Positions 11,301 to 22,972 of a DNA stretch of 64,000 nt are shown in pieces. The DNA is from Rhynchopus euleeides (taxonomy: Eukaryota; Euglenozoa; Diplonemea; Diplonemida; Diplonemidae), in NCBI GenBank assembly GCA_963210315.1, contig OY723242.1, positions 2,046,001-2,110,000 on the forward strand. The letters are read 5' to 3'. The notes under the pieces were generated by a model, which saw only the letters and a program-made list of their open reading frames with translations, did not search any database and had not been told where the DNA came from. The position numbers and the translations under genes are program-made. Positions within the stretch are counted from its first letter, which is position 1, and each line of letters starts with the position of its first letter.

Positions 11301-13052
11301 GGAACCCATTCAGTGAGAAAAAAGATAAGGCTGTTGTTTGTGCGCCAAATCCGGGCAAAACAAAAGCAACTCCGCAGCCTGATGTGGAGGTTGAATTTGT
11401 TGCCCAAGCGCTGCCTACTATCTTTTTGACACTGACAGGTTCCCTGTTGTGGTAAAAAATTGGCTGACCCGATCTGACCCGATCCAGCCCGCAACCCCAA
11501 ATTTCAAGCTCCACCCCTGACCTGACGGATACTTCAAAAAAAAAACACGGGGCTTTCACTCAAAAGAAGACTGTTCACAGATCTTTCACAAGGGGATGGT
11601 GTTCACGAGTGTGTGTGTGAGGGTGAGGGTGTGCTGAGCCCGCTCGAAGGTTTAGGGGAAAACCGTGCCCAACTCCCTGCAAACACGACCATACTGTCGT
11701 GTTTGCAGAGACCCCCCCGCCCCCCTCCCCACCAGCACCGTGGCACAGGTCTTTTTCAATAGACACCAGGGCAAAGCCTCCTTCCCCTCCCCACACAAAA
11801 GAAGAGCCCCGATCTTTGTTTACGCGTACATCTAACTTCACCTACTACACCACACACTCATACACGTGGTTAGGCCCCTTTTGCGGGGGCTATTGTCTGC
11901 CACCCAAACGTGTTCACCACAACAGATGCCTGAATCCATTGTTGTTTTGCTTTCACCTGTGGCTCAGGTCACGGTCACGGTTAAAAGAATAGTGTTGATG
12001 AGAGCGCAATTATGGAAACTCGCACACGGGTTGCAGCACACAGGTGCACACAAGCAAAAGTGTTGGAGACCGCACTACTCTGTATATTGTATGATACGAT
12101 CTGCATTGGAACGTGCGCTCCCTGGGGGTCTTCGCTACGGTGACGAAAACGGTGCTTTCTGGTGCGTTTCCCCCTACAGATTGGTGAAGCCCTCCGAGCG
12201 GTGCCGAAATATTTTAAACCCGGAGATGCCGCCCCGGCGAAGACCCTCTGCGTGTTGTATGATGCGATCTGCCCTGGACACAGTTCGCAGACCGCTGTAC
12301 CAGACACATCCACAACCAATCACCCCCCCAATAGAGAACTGCAAACTGCAGGGGAGAAGTGCAAAAAGGTGCGCTGTGGCTAGACCCTGGCACACTCTGC
12401 ACTTTTCAGAAATGTCCACATGAGGGTGTGCACGCTCTCGGTGGGTTGGCAACCGTGTGCAGGCACACAGTGCATAGTGCTTCTTGGTTGCAATTGGTGA
12501 AACAGGCAAAACCTGTGCGAATGCGCTGTGTCGCAGTCATGGGTCCCCCGTTCTCCCAAGCCCGACATGAAGCGAAATGCTGCAAGCTTGTTCCGAATCC
12601 CCCGCGCGTGGATACCTACAGTTGTATTGGCCATTTCTTCAACACACTTCGATGGCGGGTGGAACGAATTGCGCTTTTGGTGCCCATTCCCAGCCCACCG
12701 ACCCCCGACGGACCATGCAGCGCTTTTTCCAGCGCAACAATGGTAGCTCCAGCGTCGCGTGGGGATGAGCACGGAATGGCACTGCTGCACACTGTTTCTG
12801 ATCTCAGTTTCCTGATCAAGGCTCACGCAGCCAGGGAAAACACTGTTGTCATTTCCACTCACATGCAACGCGTGACTATGATGTATGCAACGCTTCTTGA
12901 TGCAATGTTGCTGCATCCAAGGACGCACTCACACATCGCTTTAGCGTGGTGTAGCGTGACGCACCTCGCTGTGCGGTGATGTGTCTGCAAGTTGCTTTTA
13001 TTTGTGCACCGCGGCGAACAAAAATAAACAGATAAGTGGTGCCCCTGATTTA
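11301..13052. other. Gene-poor stretch
   Basis: No supported gene. A likely MITE of the CTTCGCT family spans 12123-12248 (ends GGGGGTCTTCGCTACG and CGGCGAAGACCCTC). TTGTATGATRCGATCTGC occurs near 12086 and 12255. Open frames around 12359-12979 exist on both strands with no recognisable domain. Confidence 0.4.
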
Positions 13053-14020
13053 CCCCTTTTTCACTACGCACAAACTACGCAATCTGGGGGGGGGTCTCGC
13101 TTTTTGGTCCCCCCCCAGTTTTTTTTGGTCCCCCTTTCTGTGTGGCTACTGAGACAGGACTGGAGGCACTGCGCTGACCGAGCAAAAAATTATTGCCAGA
13201 ACTCACTATACACCGTACGAAAGAACGCACGACATGTGGGGCGGGACTCCAGAAACACCTGGGCAAGGTTGCCCCATGCCCAGAAACACCTGAGAAGGAA
13301 GTGAGTTCCAGGAGCCGCGTAGAACACCCTCGAGATTGTGAATGATGATACGATCACAGCCTTCAGGGCGCTGCGAGGTGCCACCCTGAAGGTGGCCCTT
13401 GACATCAAGGAGAGCGTCGGCCGAGGGGTCGACGAAAAGCTGAAGAAGGCGCTACTGGCACTGGATCCCGCGGGGTATACGGAGGTCACCGCCACACAGG
13501 CAACCTCCGCTGACAACGTCCAGGAGACGTTATCCGAGGGGATCACAACGGCACTAGAGATCTGTGTCACGGGATCCAGGCGCCCACTCTCCCTCGACGG
13601 TCTGGGGATTGTTGTTGGGTATGGTGTCGTTTCCTGCAGCTGCAAAAAAGCGTAGCAACTGTGCTTCCTTCTTCCTTAATGATGCGTTGACGCTTCCACC
13701 CGGAGGAGCTGAAGCAGGCACCGCTTAATGATGCGTTGATGCTTCCACCCGACGAGCTGAAGCAGGCACCGCGCCAAAGGGCACCCCCAAAGAGACCTGC
13801 AAAGACTGCGTCGAAACCCGCACCGAAGGCTGCCAGCGCTGCAGCACCTGAAGAACCTGCAGCACCTGCAGCACCTGAAGCGCCTGCACCCTCACTGACC
13901 CCGGAACAGCAAGAACTCCTTGAGTTTGGGGTCCCGGCATAGAGACAGAGAATGGCTGAGTAAATCAAAAAATGAGACCCCCCCCCCCTTTTCACTACGC
14001 ACAAACTACGCAATATGGGG
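13053..14020 (+). other. Segment between 36 bp direct repeats, with two small ORFs
   Basis: The flanking repeats contain TCACTACGCACAAACTACGC and differ at one or two bases (13053-13088 and 13985-14020). Inside, 13338-13655 could encode a 105-residue protein (NDDTITAFRALRGATLKVAL...), and 13736-13942 an Ala/Pro-rich tail ending LTPEQQELLEFGVPA. Between them GCGTTGACGCTTCCACCC occurs twice in tandem, a motif also found in the YR retrotransposon ends and near 55030. I recognise neither protein. They may be pieces of one decayed element gene. Confidence 0.4.
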
Positions 14021-15476
14021 TCGTCAGGGGCACCAATAAGGGCTTAGGCGTTGTTTGTGCGCCAAACCCGGTCACATTTCCCCTGCGTTCTTCGTTACCC
14101 GCTGTTTAAAAAAAAACAATGAAGAAAGAAGCACGGTTGGCTTTTTTGTGCTAGCGATTTCACCACCCCCACCTTGTTGACGAACCATCGAGGAAGACAC
14201 AACACAACGCGTATAACAGGGGCAGATCGGGGGAAGGGGGTGTTGGGTACCAGGTGAGGTGGATTTTTTTTTTTGCATTGCGCCACCTGGCAGCAGCAAA
14301 ACGGAAACGTCTGTTGGGTCCACAATGTCATGATTCACCCTGCTCCGCCTTGGGTGCGGGAAGCGTCGACAGCTTCCAGGTTGGGAGACCCTTTCGTAGA
14401 ACGGGGCAGGAAAACTGTGGAGAGGTTGTTGGGTGGGCGGGGGGTCGAGACATGCTTTCCCGGGTTGTCGGAACAGGGATGGCCCCGGGGGAAGCATACC
14501 ATACCAACGAGCTGCGGAGTAGGAAACATTGCTTGGAGTGTTGATAATGTATGGGAGTGTGGATGAGCATAACAAAGCAATTGGGGGCCTTCGCTCAGAT
14601 GTGCAGGGAAGTGAGTAACAGTGATCCGCCTCCCGGCAGGCAGATAGCGCATCGGTTCTCGTGCGTCGTCTTTCGTAGACTTTCTGTACGATGCGGGTCC
14701 GCTAATCCAACACAGCAAACGCAGGGAAGTGAGTAACAGTGATCCGCCTCACCACCTGGCTGCAAAGTGACACAGTTTGACACACAGAGTGACAGAGAGA
14801 GCGATGGCCCCCTATTGACCAACGAGTTGCGGAGTCTGTGACACGTATGGCTTGTGTTTCTGATAGCGTGCGTGCGGATGCGCGAGTGGCCAGAGTGGAC
14901 TTTGAAAAGCGGAGCAGATATTCTGAGGAGGGCGTGGGGTGAGGAGGGGAGGGGGGGGGGGTGAGCCCACCGAAGGTGTAAGGCTTGTGGGGAGGGCGGG
15001 GGGGGGGGGGGAGATCCTGTCGCGGCCCAGTTTTTATGTGTGTTTTGTAAACAACAACGCGCGAGGGGGGGGGGGCGAAGGGAAAATGGCGAAAAATAAA
15101 AAAATGGCGGGGGGGATGGGGGGGAGGGGGAGGGCGGTGTGCCAGGCCGTGCATACCGACACCTACACCCTGCTGGAACCGCCCGCCCCATTTGCCACAG
15201 TCCCGCCCCGCCATCCCCCCCGCCCCCGAGTGCCCTCCCCACCTTCCTTTGCAAAGGTCGATATCGCCGTGCAGAGCGCTTGCAGTACATCGTCGTTCAA
15301 ACCCCTCACACACTTCCTCCACTCACGCCCCCCACCCACCCCCTCTCCCCTCCCCACGCAGGGGTGGTGCAAACACTGCCGGATACACCTCCACCTCCCT
15401 GACCCCCACCACACCCACCCCCCCACCCCGGGCTCCGGGCAACAGGGTTTCCCCTCGAGAGGCCCTCGAGAGACGG
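14021..15476. other. Stretch upstream of the coiled-coil gene
   Basis: Contains a ~54 bp dispersed repeat (14529-14583), a MITE (14583-14812), and long G- and C-runs between 14940 and 15440. The latter look like the 5' region or intron of the gene at 15477, but I found no certain upstream exon. Confidence 0.45.
14583..14812. mobile_element. MITE with GGGGGCCTTCGCTC ends
   Basis: Left end GGGGGCCTTCGCTCAGATGT, right end GAGAGCGATGGCCCCC. The sub-terminal GTTTGACACACAGAGTGACA matches the elements at 7104 and 58919. GGGAAGTGAGTAACAGTGAT occurs twice inside (near 14607 and 14725). No clean target duplication was seen. Confidence 0.65.
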
Positions 15477-17516
15477 ATGGTGGGCAACGCCATGCGCCAA
15501 CTGTCCAGATCTCTCTTAACGGAGGTGGGTGGGTGTGAGGGTGATGACTTCGCCCAGTTCAACCACAGGACGGATGCGCTGCTCTCGGAGCTCGGAGTGG
15601 ATCGGCGGTGCAGCGATGCTGACGCCTTGCACGCCCAAGGCGCCGGGAGGAAGGGGAAGGGGCTCGACGCCACAGCCCAACAACCGCAGGCCTACAGCCG
15701 TGGTGCTTCCGGTGGGGACGACGAGCTGCTGCGCAGCGTCTCCTCTGAATTCCACTACATCAGGCGCGAGATGCGTGAGATGGAACGCCGCGTGTCGGAG
15801 GTGATCGACGCGACACGCTTGCAGATCCGGAGCGACATCGACAGAGGCAACAAGGCGCTGCTGCTGGAGGTGCGCGAGACGCTGCGCGGCACCCGCCAGG
15901 CTGGGCATACAGGGTGCTGCGGCTGCGACGGGGGCCGTGCCTCGCTGCAGACGCACGAGGTGGAGTCGCTGCGCATCCGCATGCTGGAGCAGGAGATCTC
16001 CAACATGCACCGCACCCTGCAGGAGAGAACCCACCTGCCTCCGCCACACTACCACCACCAGCCGCACCCTCACCACGCCCACGCTGCTGCCTACGACCCG
16101 CATCCCGGGGTGCGGCCTGACCAGGCGCACCAGCAGGGGTACAGCTGGCAGCGCGAGGTTGAGCCGCAGGTGTCGCCGTTTGACAGAGTCGAGCCGATGC
16201 ATGCGTTTGCCAAGCCCACGTCGCACATCCCGCCAGCGGAGAGGGAGGCCTCGTCGCGCGCATCCGCCTTTGGGAGGGGCGCGGCGGATGGGGGTCGACA
16301 GCAGCAGCAGCGGCAGCAGCAGCACCGGCGCAGCCCCGCAGACCCGCAGAGCAGCGATGCTGGGAGTGCGCGCAGCGGAGCTGCGGGTCGCCGGCTTCCC
16401 CCAGGCCAGCAGAGGGCGGGGGCGGAGGTGCTGCAAGGGGGTGGTGGTGGTGGTGGTGGTGGCGGCGGCGGCGCGATTGCCGGCAGCCCCTCCGCTTCTG
16501 CTGCCACACCTCGGAGCAGCTCGTCCGCCGCGACGCCCGTGGCGCCCGCTCGGCGAGCCATGGGGGCCGAGACACCCGACGGTGCGTCAGGCACGGAGGA
16601 GGACTCGCCGACGCGTGGGGGTGCAGGTGGAGGTAGTGGCGTGTTCCCGGTTGGGTTTTCGCTGAAGGCGAAGGCGGGCCCGAAGAAGGGTGGTGTGCCG
16701 CGTGCTGCCAAACCCTTCGACAGCTCCGATGATGGCGGTGACGGCGCTGCGGCGGTTGCGGCCGCTGCTGCCGGCGGCGCCGGCAGCAGGGGCGGTGGTG
16801 ATGATGATGACGACGACGACGAGTTTGACTACGGCCTGCCCACACCAAGCCAGCAGGGGCGCGGAGGCGCTACGCTGGTGAGCGAGTCGGCACCCAGTGG
16901 TGTGGTGCAGGCAGGGGGGGGCAGTACCCAGGCGGTGCCGCACGCAGGTCAAGCGCACACGCCTGAGGAGGGCGACAGCTCGCCGACGTCGGAGCCAGTG
17001 CCCGCAGTGGCGAGGAGGGGGGCCGAGACACCCGACGGTGCGTCGGGCACGGAGGAGGACTCGCCGACGCGTGGGGGTGCAGGTGGAGGTAGTGGCGTGT
17101 TCCCGGTTGGGTTTACGCTGAAGGCGAAGGCGGGCCCGAAGAAGGGTGGTGTGTCGCGTGCTTTGAAGTCTTTCGACAGCTCCGATGACGGCGGCGATGG
17201 CGCTGCGGCGGTAGCGGCTGTTGCACAGACCGGTGGTGCCGCTGGTGGCGACGATGATGACGACGAGTTTGACTACGGCCTTCCCGAGGCAGCCCAGCCT
17301 GCCCCGCAGCCGGTCGCCGCCCCTCAGCTCAGCAACCCAGCGGCAAAGCCGCAGCCGAAGCTGCGCGCACTGCAGCGGTCGTACAGCGATGATTTTGCTT
17401 CGGATGGTGACGGGGATGGTGGCGGTGGGCCCCTGCACACCCCACAGCCCCACAGCGAACTCGCCGACTTCCTGGTGGAGCGTGGCGGGGGCGGGGGCGG
17501 CTGGGGGGGTCTGTGA
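15477..17516 (+). CDS. Low-complexity coiled-coil protein with an internal duplication
   Basis: The frame is open from 15192, but the first 250 bases are pyrimidine-rich and intron-like, with acceptor-like CAACAG just before 15446. I therefore take the Met at 15477 as a working start (679 aa). Residues 75-190 are predicted coiled coil (FHYIRREMREMERRVSEVID and following heptads). A His-rich part, Gln-rich part and polyGly follow. Two tandem copies of a ~90-residue module come next (starts near 16563 and 17023): GAETPDGASGTEEDSPTRGG, then VGFSLKAKAGPKKGG, SFDSSDDGGDGAAAV, and an acidic run ending EFDYGLP. The C-terminus is Gly-rich, with stop at 17514. I do not recognise a family. The acidic modules look like short linear binding motifs. 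The gene is real by codon pattern and by the conservation between the two modules; its 5' structure is uncertain. Confidence 0.65.
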   Translation: MVGNAMRQLSRSLLTEVGGCEGDDFAQFNHRTDALLSELGVDRRCSDADALHAQGAGRKGKGLDATAQQPQAYSRGASGGDDELLRSVSSEFHYIRREMREMERRVSEVIDATRLQIRSDIDRGNKALLLEVRETLRGTRQAGHTGCCGCDGGRASLQTHEVESLRIRMLEQEISNMHRTLQERTHLPPPHYHHQPHPHHAHAAAYDPHPGVRPDQAHQQGYSWQREVEPQVSPFDRVEPMHAFAKPTSHIPPAEREASSRASAFGRGAADGGRQQQQRQQQHRRSPADPQSSDAGSARSGAAGRRLPPGQQRAGAEVLQGGGGGGGGGGGGAIAGSPSASAATPRSSSSAATPVAPARRAMGAETPDGASGTEEDSPTRGGAGGGSGVFPVGFSLKAKAGPKKGGVPRAAKPFDSSDDGGDGAAAVAAAAAGGAGSRGGGDDDDDDDEFDYGLPTPSQQGRGGATLVSESAPSGVVQAGGGSTQAVPHAGQAHTPEEGDSSPTSEPVPAVARRGAETPDGASGTEEDSPTRGGAGGGSGVFPVGFTLKAKAGPKKGGVSRALKSFDSSDDGGDGAAAVAAVAQTGGAAGGDDDDDEFDYGLPEAAQPAPQPVAAPQLSNPAAKPQPKLRALQRSYSDDFASDGDGDGGGGPLHTPQPHSELADFLVERGGGGGGWGGL

Positions 17517-18124
17517 TGCCATGCCCACACACACACACACACCCACACCGCTGCCTGCTGTGTAACGAAGACGCAAAGACAGGGGGTGGGGGGGGGGGGG
17601 GTCGAGTTGTTGGGAATGTGGTGCACCACCGCTTCGCGCACCCGCGACAACCACTCTGCACGGCACACACGCGCACGAGCTGCCAACCTGTGTCTTCACT
17701 CTCGCGGGCACAGCACCGCCCTGCCCTCACGCATTCTAGCCTATCTATTACATTGCTTGGAGTGTCGATAGTGGATAGGTTGTGGATGAGCATGACTCAG
17801 CAATTGCCATCCTCGCCTCCGGACCCCCAACACACCTTTTCAGTGTGGGAGATCCCGCCGAACCCTTGAGAGTGCGAATGGTTGGAGGGCATATCGACAA
17901 TCAATTGGCGTTTTGGTGCCCCGAAAATCCCCTTTTTCAGTACACAAGAGGGGGGGGGGGTAGGGAAAACCTTAAGGGGTAAACTTTACGGGATTTTTCA
18001 CATAGGCGAGGAACACGCACAAAATGGCAGTAAACCTGAAACCCCGGCCCCTGGGAGTATTTGGGGGCGGTCTGGGTGGTTTTTGGGGGTATTTGGTCAC
18101 TTCTGAGCCAATCCGTGACCATGC
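17517..18124. other. Intergenic, small repeats
   Basis: A CA microsatellite is near 17522 and a dispersed ~55 bp repeat is at 17752-17806 (ATTGCTTGGAGTG...GCAATTG). No gene seen. Confidence 0.5.
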
Positions 18125-18691
18125 TCAAAAAAGTGTCATGGTTTGGTTCCGGCCCCAGGGCTTCCCACAATCTTCATCCCTCCAAAAAGTCACGACGATT
18201 TTTTCCACAGAAAAAAAGGCTCTCAAAAAAAATTTTCCGCCGCGCGCTTCGCGCGCGGCGGCTTCGGCCATGATGCTCGGTGGGCCATGCGGCCGGGTCA
18301 CAGGTTGCGCCACATCTTGCGGCGACTCCTCTTCATCTTCAGAGAGAGGGTAGTCCAGCAGCTCTGGGGTGGCGGTCCGCTGCCTCTTCAGGTCGGGGGG
18401 CTGTGAGCGAGACCGCGACCGCGACCGCGAGCCAGAGGGCTGGGACACTGGAGGCGCAGGGGCAGGACCCGGGGCAGATGCAGGAAGGACACGCTTGTTC
18501 CGCTTGTCGTCCTTTTCGATGAAGTCCAGGAGGGCTTTCTTCGACTGGTACGCCTTGGGGAGTTGAATGTGGCGGTACCGAGCCTGCTCAAGCAGGATGT
18601 CGCGGTCTTTCTGGAATGCCGAGTAATCCAGGCGGATCTTGGATGCGTCGACATTCCTTCTTGCACCGAAGCCAAAAGCCGCCAGTGACAT
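18125..18691 (-). CDS. Small RS-dipeptide protein, unknown function
   Basis: The start is taken at the ATG whose complement is 18689-18691 (MSLAAFGFGARRNVDASKIR). The frame is also open upstream (to 18841), but that part reads like a repeated promoter region (MFATAHAG twice). The protein has a charged helical N-terminal half, an (SR)n run (GSRSRSRSRSQPP) and an acidic LSEDEEESPQD stretch, typical of nuclear RNA-processing proteins. The last ~45 residues are encoded by a GCGCGCTTCGCGCGC palindrome and a sequence resembling a repeat near 21330, so the true end may be different or the gene may be truncated by a repeat. No named family is recognised. Confidence 0.45.
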   Translation of the reverse strand: MSLAAFGFGARRNVDASKIRLDYSAFQKDRDILLEQARYRHIQLPKAYQSKKALLDFIEKDDKRNKRVLPASAPGPAPAPPVSQPSGSRSRSRSRSQPPDLKRQRTATPELLDYPLSEDEEESPQDVAQPVTRPHGPPSIMAEAAAREARGGKFFLRAFFSVEKIVVTFWRDEDCGKPWGRNQTMTLF

Positions 18692-19262
18692 GTTGTGGGA
18701 AGGGATATGGGGGTTGGATGAAACTGTGCGGGTGATGAGTGTAGATCGAACAGAAGGAGGGATGCGGGGATGGACCTGCGTGCGCAGTGGCGAACATCGT
18801 GTGGGGGAGGCGGGTCGACCTGCGTGTGCAGTAGCAAACATCCAATTCCTGAACGATTTTGAGCCTTTCTTGCGACGTCGGATGGCGTCTCAGTGCTGGG
18901 CGGAAACCTTTCATGCAACAAGCTGTATGCCTGGTAGAACCAGGCCAAACCGGGAAGCCCAAAAATGAGGAAAATCCTCAGCCCCCCAAAAAAAAATTTC
19001 GAAGAAAATCCTCAGCCCCCCAAAAAAAAATCTGGAAGAAAATCGTCAATCCCAAAAAGTGGGAAAATCAGGGGAATAGGGTGCCCTTTCTGAGAGGTTT
19101 CCAAACCAGAAAAAGCCGGTTTTCTGGTTTGGGGAAATTTATAAAAAAAATGAGATTTCTGGGGGAAAAAAACCAGAAATTTTTGAAGGCGTTTTCTCGT
19201 GGGGGATGAGGATATGTCCTCCTGACACCCACCCTTTTCCCGTTTTTTTTGCAGCCAACAGC

Positions 19263-19490
19263 CAGACGTTCACTACCGTGGCCTCCGGCGGCTGGGGGGC
19301 TCCGCCCCCCAGACCCCCTTGTGGCGCATGTCTCGTACTCAAGTCCTTCGAATACCATCAGGTCGGGGGATCCAACCACTCCAGTCGCCTCAGGACGCAG
19401 CCAACTCACACAGAATCTGTTCGCCCACACGAACAGATGTTCACTACCGTGGCCTCCGGCGGCTGGGGGGCTCACGCCCCCCAGACCCCC
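19263..19490 (+). repeat. Paired hairpin unit, copy 2
   Basis: Hairpin repeats at 19263-19321 and 19433-19490 lie about 170 bp apart, with the shared spacer GACGCAGCCAACTCACACAG. The second hairpin has CTCACGCC in the loop instead of CTCCGCC. Confidence 0.7.
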
Positions 19491-20016
19491 GATGTAGCGT
19501 GTGCCCGTCTGTCTATCTCACTTACCCCGGATACAGTGCTGAGTAGGAGGTCAGCACCACATCCATGAAGCGCTTCTTCGAAGCCTGGCTGACATCGGAC
19601 AGGAGGTCGGACTTCCCCACCTGGGAGGTACACTCGCCACGTTGGCGACATGCGTGACACGCGACACGATACCAGAAACGTGAGTGTGCCTGGCTGACAC
19701 GGGCATTTCAACGGTCTGCCGGCGACCGTCCCCCAAACCAGTAAACCAGCAGTTTTGGAAAATCGGAGAGGTCACCCTACTACCCTGGGGAAAATGCAGA
19801 GCATTTTATAGGGGGTCTAAAGTGAGGCCAATCCTCACATTTAAGGGGAAAAAAAAGATTTCCGGGAAAAATCCGGGGGGTGGAAAACTGGTGGCGGCTG
19901 GGCAGCCTCGCAGGTGAGAGTGGACTCATGCCCACAGACTGCGAGCAACTTACCCGACCGTTTTTCTGTCCAGTTTCTTTGTCAAACCCCGAGAAAACGC
20001 AGGCCGTGAAGGGACG

Positions 20017-20400
20017 GATGTTCACTACCGTGGCCTCCGGCGGCTGGGGGGCTCCGCCCCCCAGACCCCCCTGTGCTGTATACCTGTCTTGTACCCAAAC
20101 CCTTTGAGGTTACGTCAGAGAATGGAATGCAGACCATCAGACCCTCAGTAGCCTCAGGAGGACGCAGCCAGCTCATGCAGAATCTGTACACCTGCAAGGA
20201 ACAGATGTTCACTACCGTGGCCTCCGGCGGCTGGGGGGCTCCGCCCCCCAGACCCCCCTGTGGCATGTGCCTGTATGTAAGTCCTTGCACGTCCGGGTCT
20301 GCGTCAGATCGGTCCCGAAATCCATTTTTTGGACTAACCTCCGGCACCCGAGGCTGGACCCGAGCACGGATCCCTGAGAGTGGAACCGGGAGGTGACCCA
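20017..20400 (+). repeat. Paired hairpin unit, copy 3
   Basis: Hairpin repeats at 20017-20072 and 20203-20261 lie about 186 bp apart. The same spacer and right-hand part as copy 1 are present (GTCCTTGCACGTCCGGGTCT, then GAGGCTGGACCCGAGCAC), confirming a longer repeated unit. Confidence 0.7.
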
Positions 20401-20606
20401 TTCACCACAAGACTCGCTTGCCGGGGGGGTCCGTCAAAAAATCGGGGAACGCCTCACATTTAAGCCCAAATGAGCGTAGATTTCGCCCCTATAAAATGCC
20501 CTGCGGAAAATGGGAAAAAAAAAAGACGATTTCTTCGGGAAAATCGTCTTAGGGGAAGCCCTGTCCGGCCCCCTCATTTGAACCACCCTTCCGAGCCCGT
20601 CCCGCC

Positions 20607-21050
20607 CTACTTGCCCGCAACATTCCGCCTTTTCTTGTCTTGGGTGTGCACTGATGCCTTCGGTTCAATTTGGGAGCAAATGCGTGTGACAAGCTTGGGA
20701 AGGAGCGTCTTTTCGCCGGCATTTCCTGATACCACTTGCTGCAGTGTACACCGACCACTGCGCCTGCCGGTTTGCACACCGAATAAGGCTTTGGAACCCA
20801 CACCAGCATATTTTCCAAAGACGCCAGCTCCAAAATCCACTCGCGCACCGTCTCTGGCCTCTCCTTTCCATCTGCGGCTGAGTTCCCCAGCATTCTGACC
20901 GTCGTCCGGCGTCTCTTTTAGCTCTTGCAGTGCTGCAATGAAGAGCGCGTAAGTGGGGGTGATGGTGCAGATGACGAGGATCATCGCCACTGAGAAGTGC
21001 CACTGCAGTACCGTAGAGCCGGGGTGACACAGGTTATACACCACACCCAC
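20607..21050 (-). CDS. Possible small membrane-anchored protein
   Basis: A 147-residue minus-strand frame with one strong hydrophobic segment (FSVAMILVICTITPTYALFI, residues 19-38) after a short N-terminus, then a charged, Lys-rich tail. A TACTGCAG acceptor-like site precedes the hydrophobic part, so this could be an exon of a longer gene reaching into 21100-21520. No family recognised. It lies between repeats and may be chance. Confidence 0.25.
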   Translation of the reverse strand: MGVVYNLCHPGSTVLQWHFSVAMILVICTITPTYALFIAALQELKETPDDGQNAGELSRRWKGEARDGARVDFGAGVFGKYAGVGSKALFGVQTGRRSGRCTLQQVVSGNAGEKTLLPKLVTRICSQIEPKASVHTQDKKRRNVAGK

Positions 21051-21520
21051 TTCGCTGTTGCCGTTACCCCTGATGAAGTCCCCAATGCATCCGACACCTC
21101 AGGGAGGGCACATAATATCGCCTCCCGAGCGACGCCCTTGCATTCCCAGACACACCCGATCTTTGTTGAGGATGTCGGCAGAAACCTGACGGAACACTCG
21201 CTGAAATACCATTTTCTTGGCCCGATAGTCCTCAGATGTCTCATCAGAGGCGGCAGAACGTGGTACATGACGGGGGATGGTGATGACGCAGGTGACAGGG
21301 TGCTCGGGAGACTCACCCGGGGAGGGGTTCGGTACCAAACCATGGCACTTTTTTCAACACAGCGTTTCAGCCGCGTTCCGGGGCACCAAAGTGGGTGTCC
21401 CACACCCAGGGGCGGTTTTTGGGGTGGTCTGGCCACTTTTTCAGCATTTTTGGGGGGTTTCTGGTCGAAAATTGCGTGCATGTCGAAAAATGTCGTAAAG
21501 TTGAGGGATTTCGGTACCTT

Positions 21521-22972
21521 CACGGTGGGATCTTGTAAATTTTACATGTATAACTACAAGTATAATACATGTATTATACATGTATAATACTTGCATGTCA
21601 ACTATTATACATGTATAATACATGTATATGCCTGAAATATACATGTAAAATACATGTATATCAAGTAAAAATACAAGTATAATACTTGCATGTCAACTAT
21701 TATACATGTATTTTTACTTGATATACATGTATTTTACATGTATATTTCAGGCATTTACATGTATTTTACATGTATAATACTTGTCATGCAAGTATTATAC
21801 ATGTAAAATACTTGCATGCAAGTAAAATACATGTATTTTACTTGCATGCCAGTATTTTACTTGTCATGCAAGTATTATACATGTATTTTACTTGTCATGC
21901 AAGTATTTTACATGTATAATACTTGCATGACAAGTATTATACATGTAAAATACATGTATATCAAGTAAAAATACAAGTATAATAGTTGACATGCAAGTAT
22001 TATACTTGTATTTTTACTTGATATACATGTATTTTACATGTATATTTCAGGCATATACATGTATTATACATGTATAATAGTTGACATGCAAGTATTATAC
22101 ATGTATAATACATGTATATACCGTAAACGGAAAAAGGGTGGACCGTAAAAATGTTCCAAGTTCCCAAAAAAAGGCCAAACGTTCCATCTTTTTTACGGTC
22201 CACTATTTATTGGGACTGCATATGGAAAAGACAATGCGATTTTCGCCCGCGGGCTGGTGGGTTGCGGGGCGCGGACTGCGGCCTCCACGCCGCAGACTCC
22301 CGCACGTAGGCCTCCCGACCTCCCAGCTTTGGACCCTCCCTCCACCACCGCAACCAACACCAGCAAGAGAAGCAAGTCCTCCCTGCGTGTGGAAAGGGCA
22401 CGATCACCACCACTCACCTCGAGACTCACCCACCACCACACCTCGAGAAGTGTAGTACCATGCAAGGAGCGTTCCGGTAGAAGTAAAAGTAGAACCTGAT
22501 GCACGAGCCCACAAAAGCAGCCACAGTACGGCAGGGCGCGCAGACAGAAGCTGAGACCACCGGGCTCCCTCCAGATGTAAATTCGTGAATCAGTGCCCGG
22601 AAAATTCAGGGAAATCGTACTCCTTTAGTGTAGTACACCCTGCAGTAACTGTGGGAGAACAGTTCCCGGACGATGGTGAGCGCACACTCTGTGCTGAGGC
22701 TCTGTGGTGTTAATCCTGCAGCTTCAGTCGTACGATTTCCTTGGTTCCTTCGCGACTTCGTCACGAAGGAACTCGTAAAAAAAACCGCCAAGTCCACTAT
22801 CCCAACCGTAAAATAGGTGGACCGTAAAAATGTTCCAAGTTCCGGAAAAATCCCATTTGTTCCATCTTTTTTACGGTCCACCTATAGTACGGTTCACCTT
22901 TATTACGGTCCACAATATTTCCGTTTACGGTACTTGTAGTTATACATGTAAAATTTACAAGATCCCACCGTG
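21521..22972. mobile_element. Palindromic TIR element with CACGGTGG ends, 1.45 kb
   Basis: The ends are perfect 42 bp inverted repeats starting CACGGTGGGATCTTGTAAAT (21521-21562 and 22931-22972), with TT on both outer sides as a possible 2 bp target duplication. The first 580 bp are an AT-rich lattice of TACATGTA and TTGCATGCAA palindromes, with larger inverted copies of GCCTGAAATATACATGTAAA at about 21628, 21736 and 22036. Two inner hairpins (22134-22204 and 22818-22884) have GTGGACCGTAAAA ends. No ORF resembles a transposase. Confidence 0.8.
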
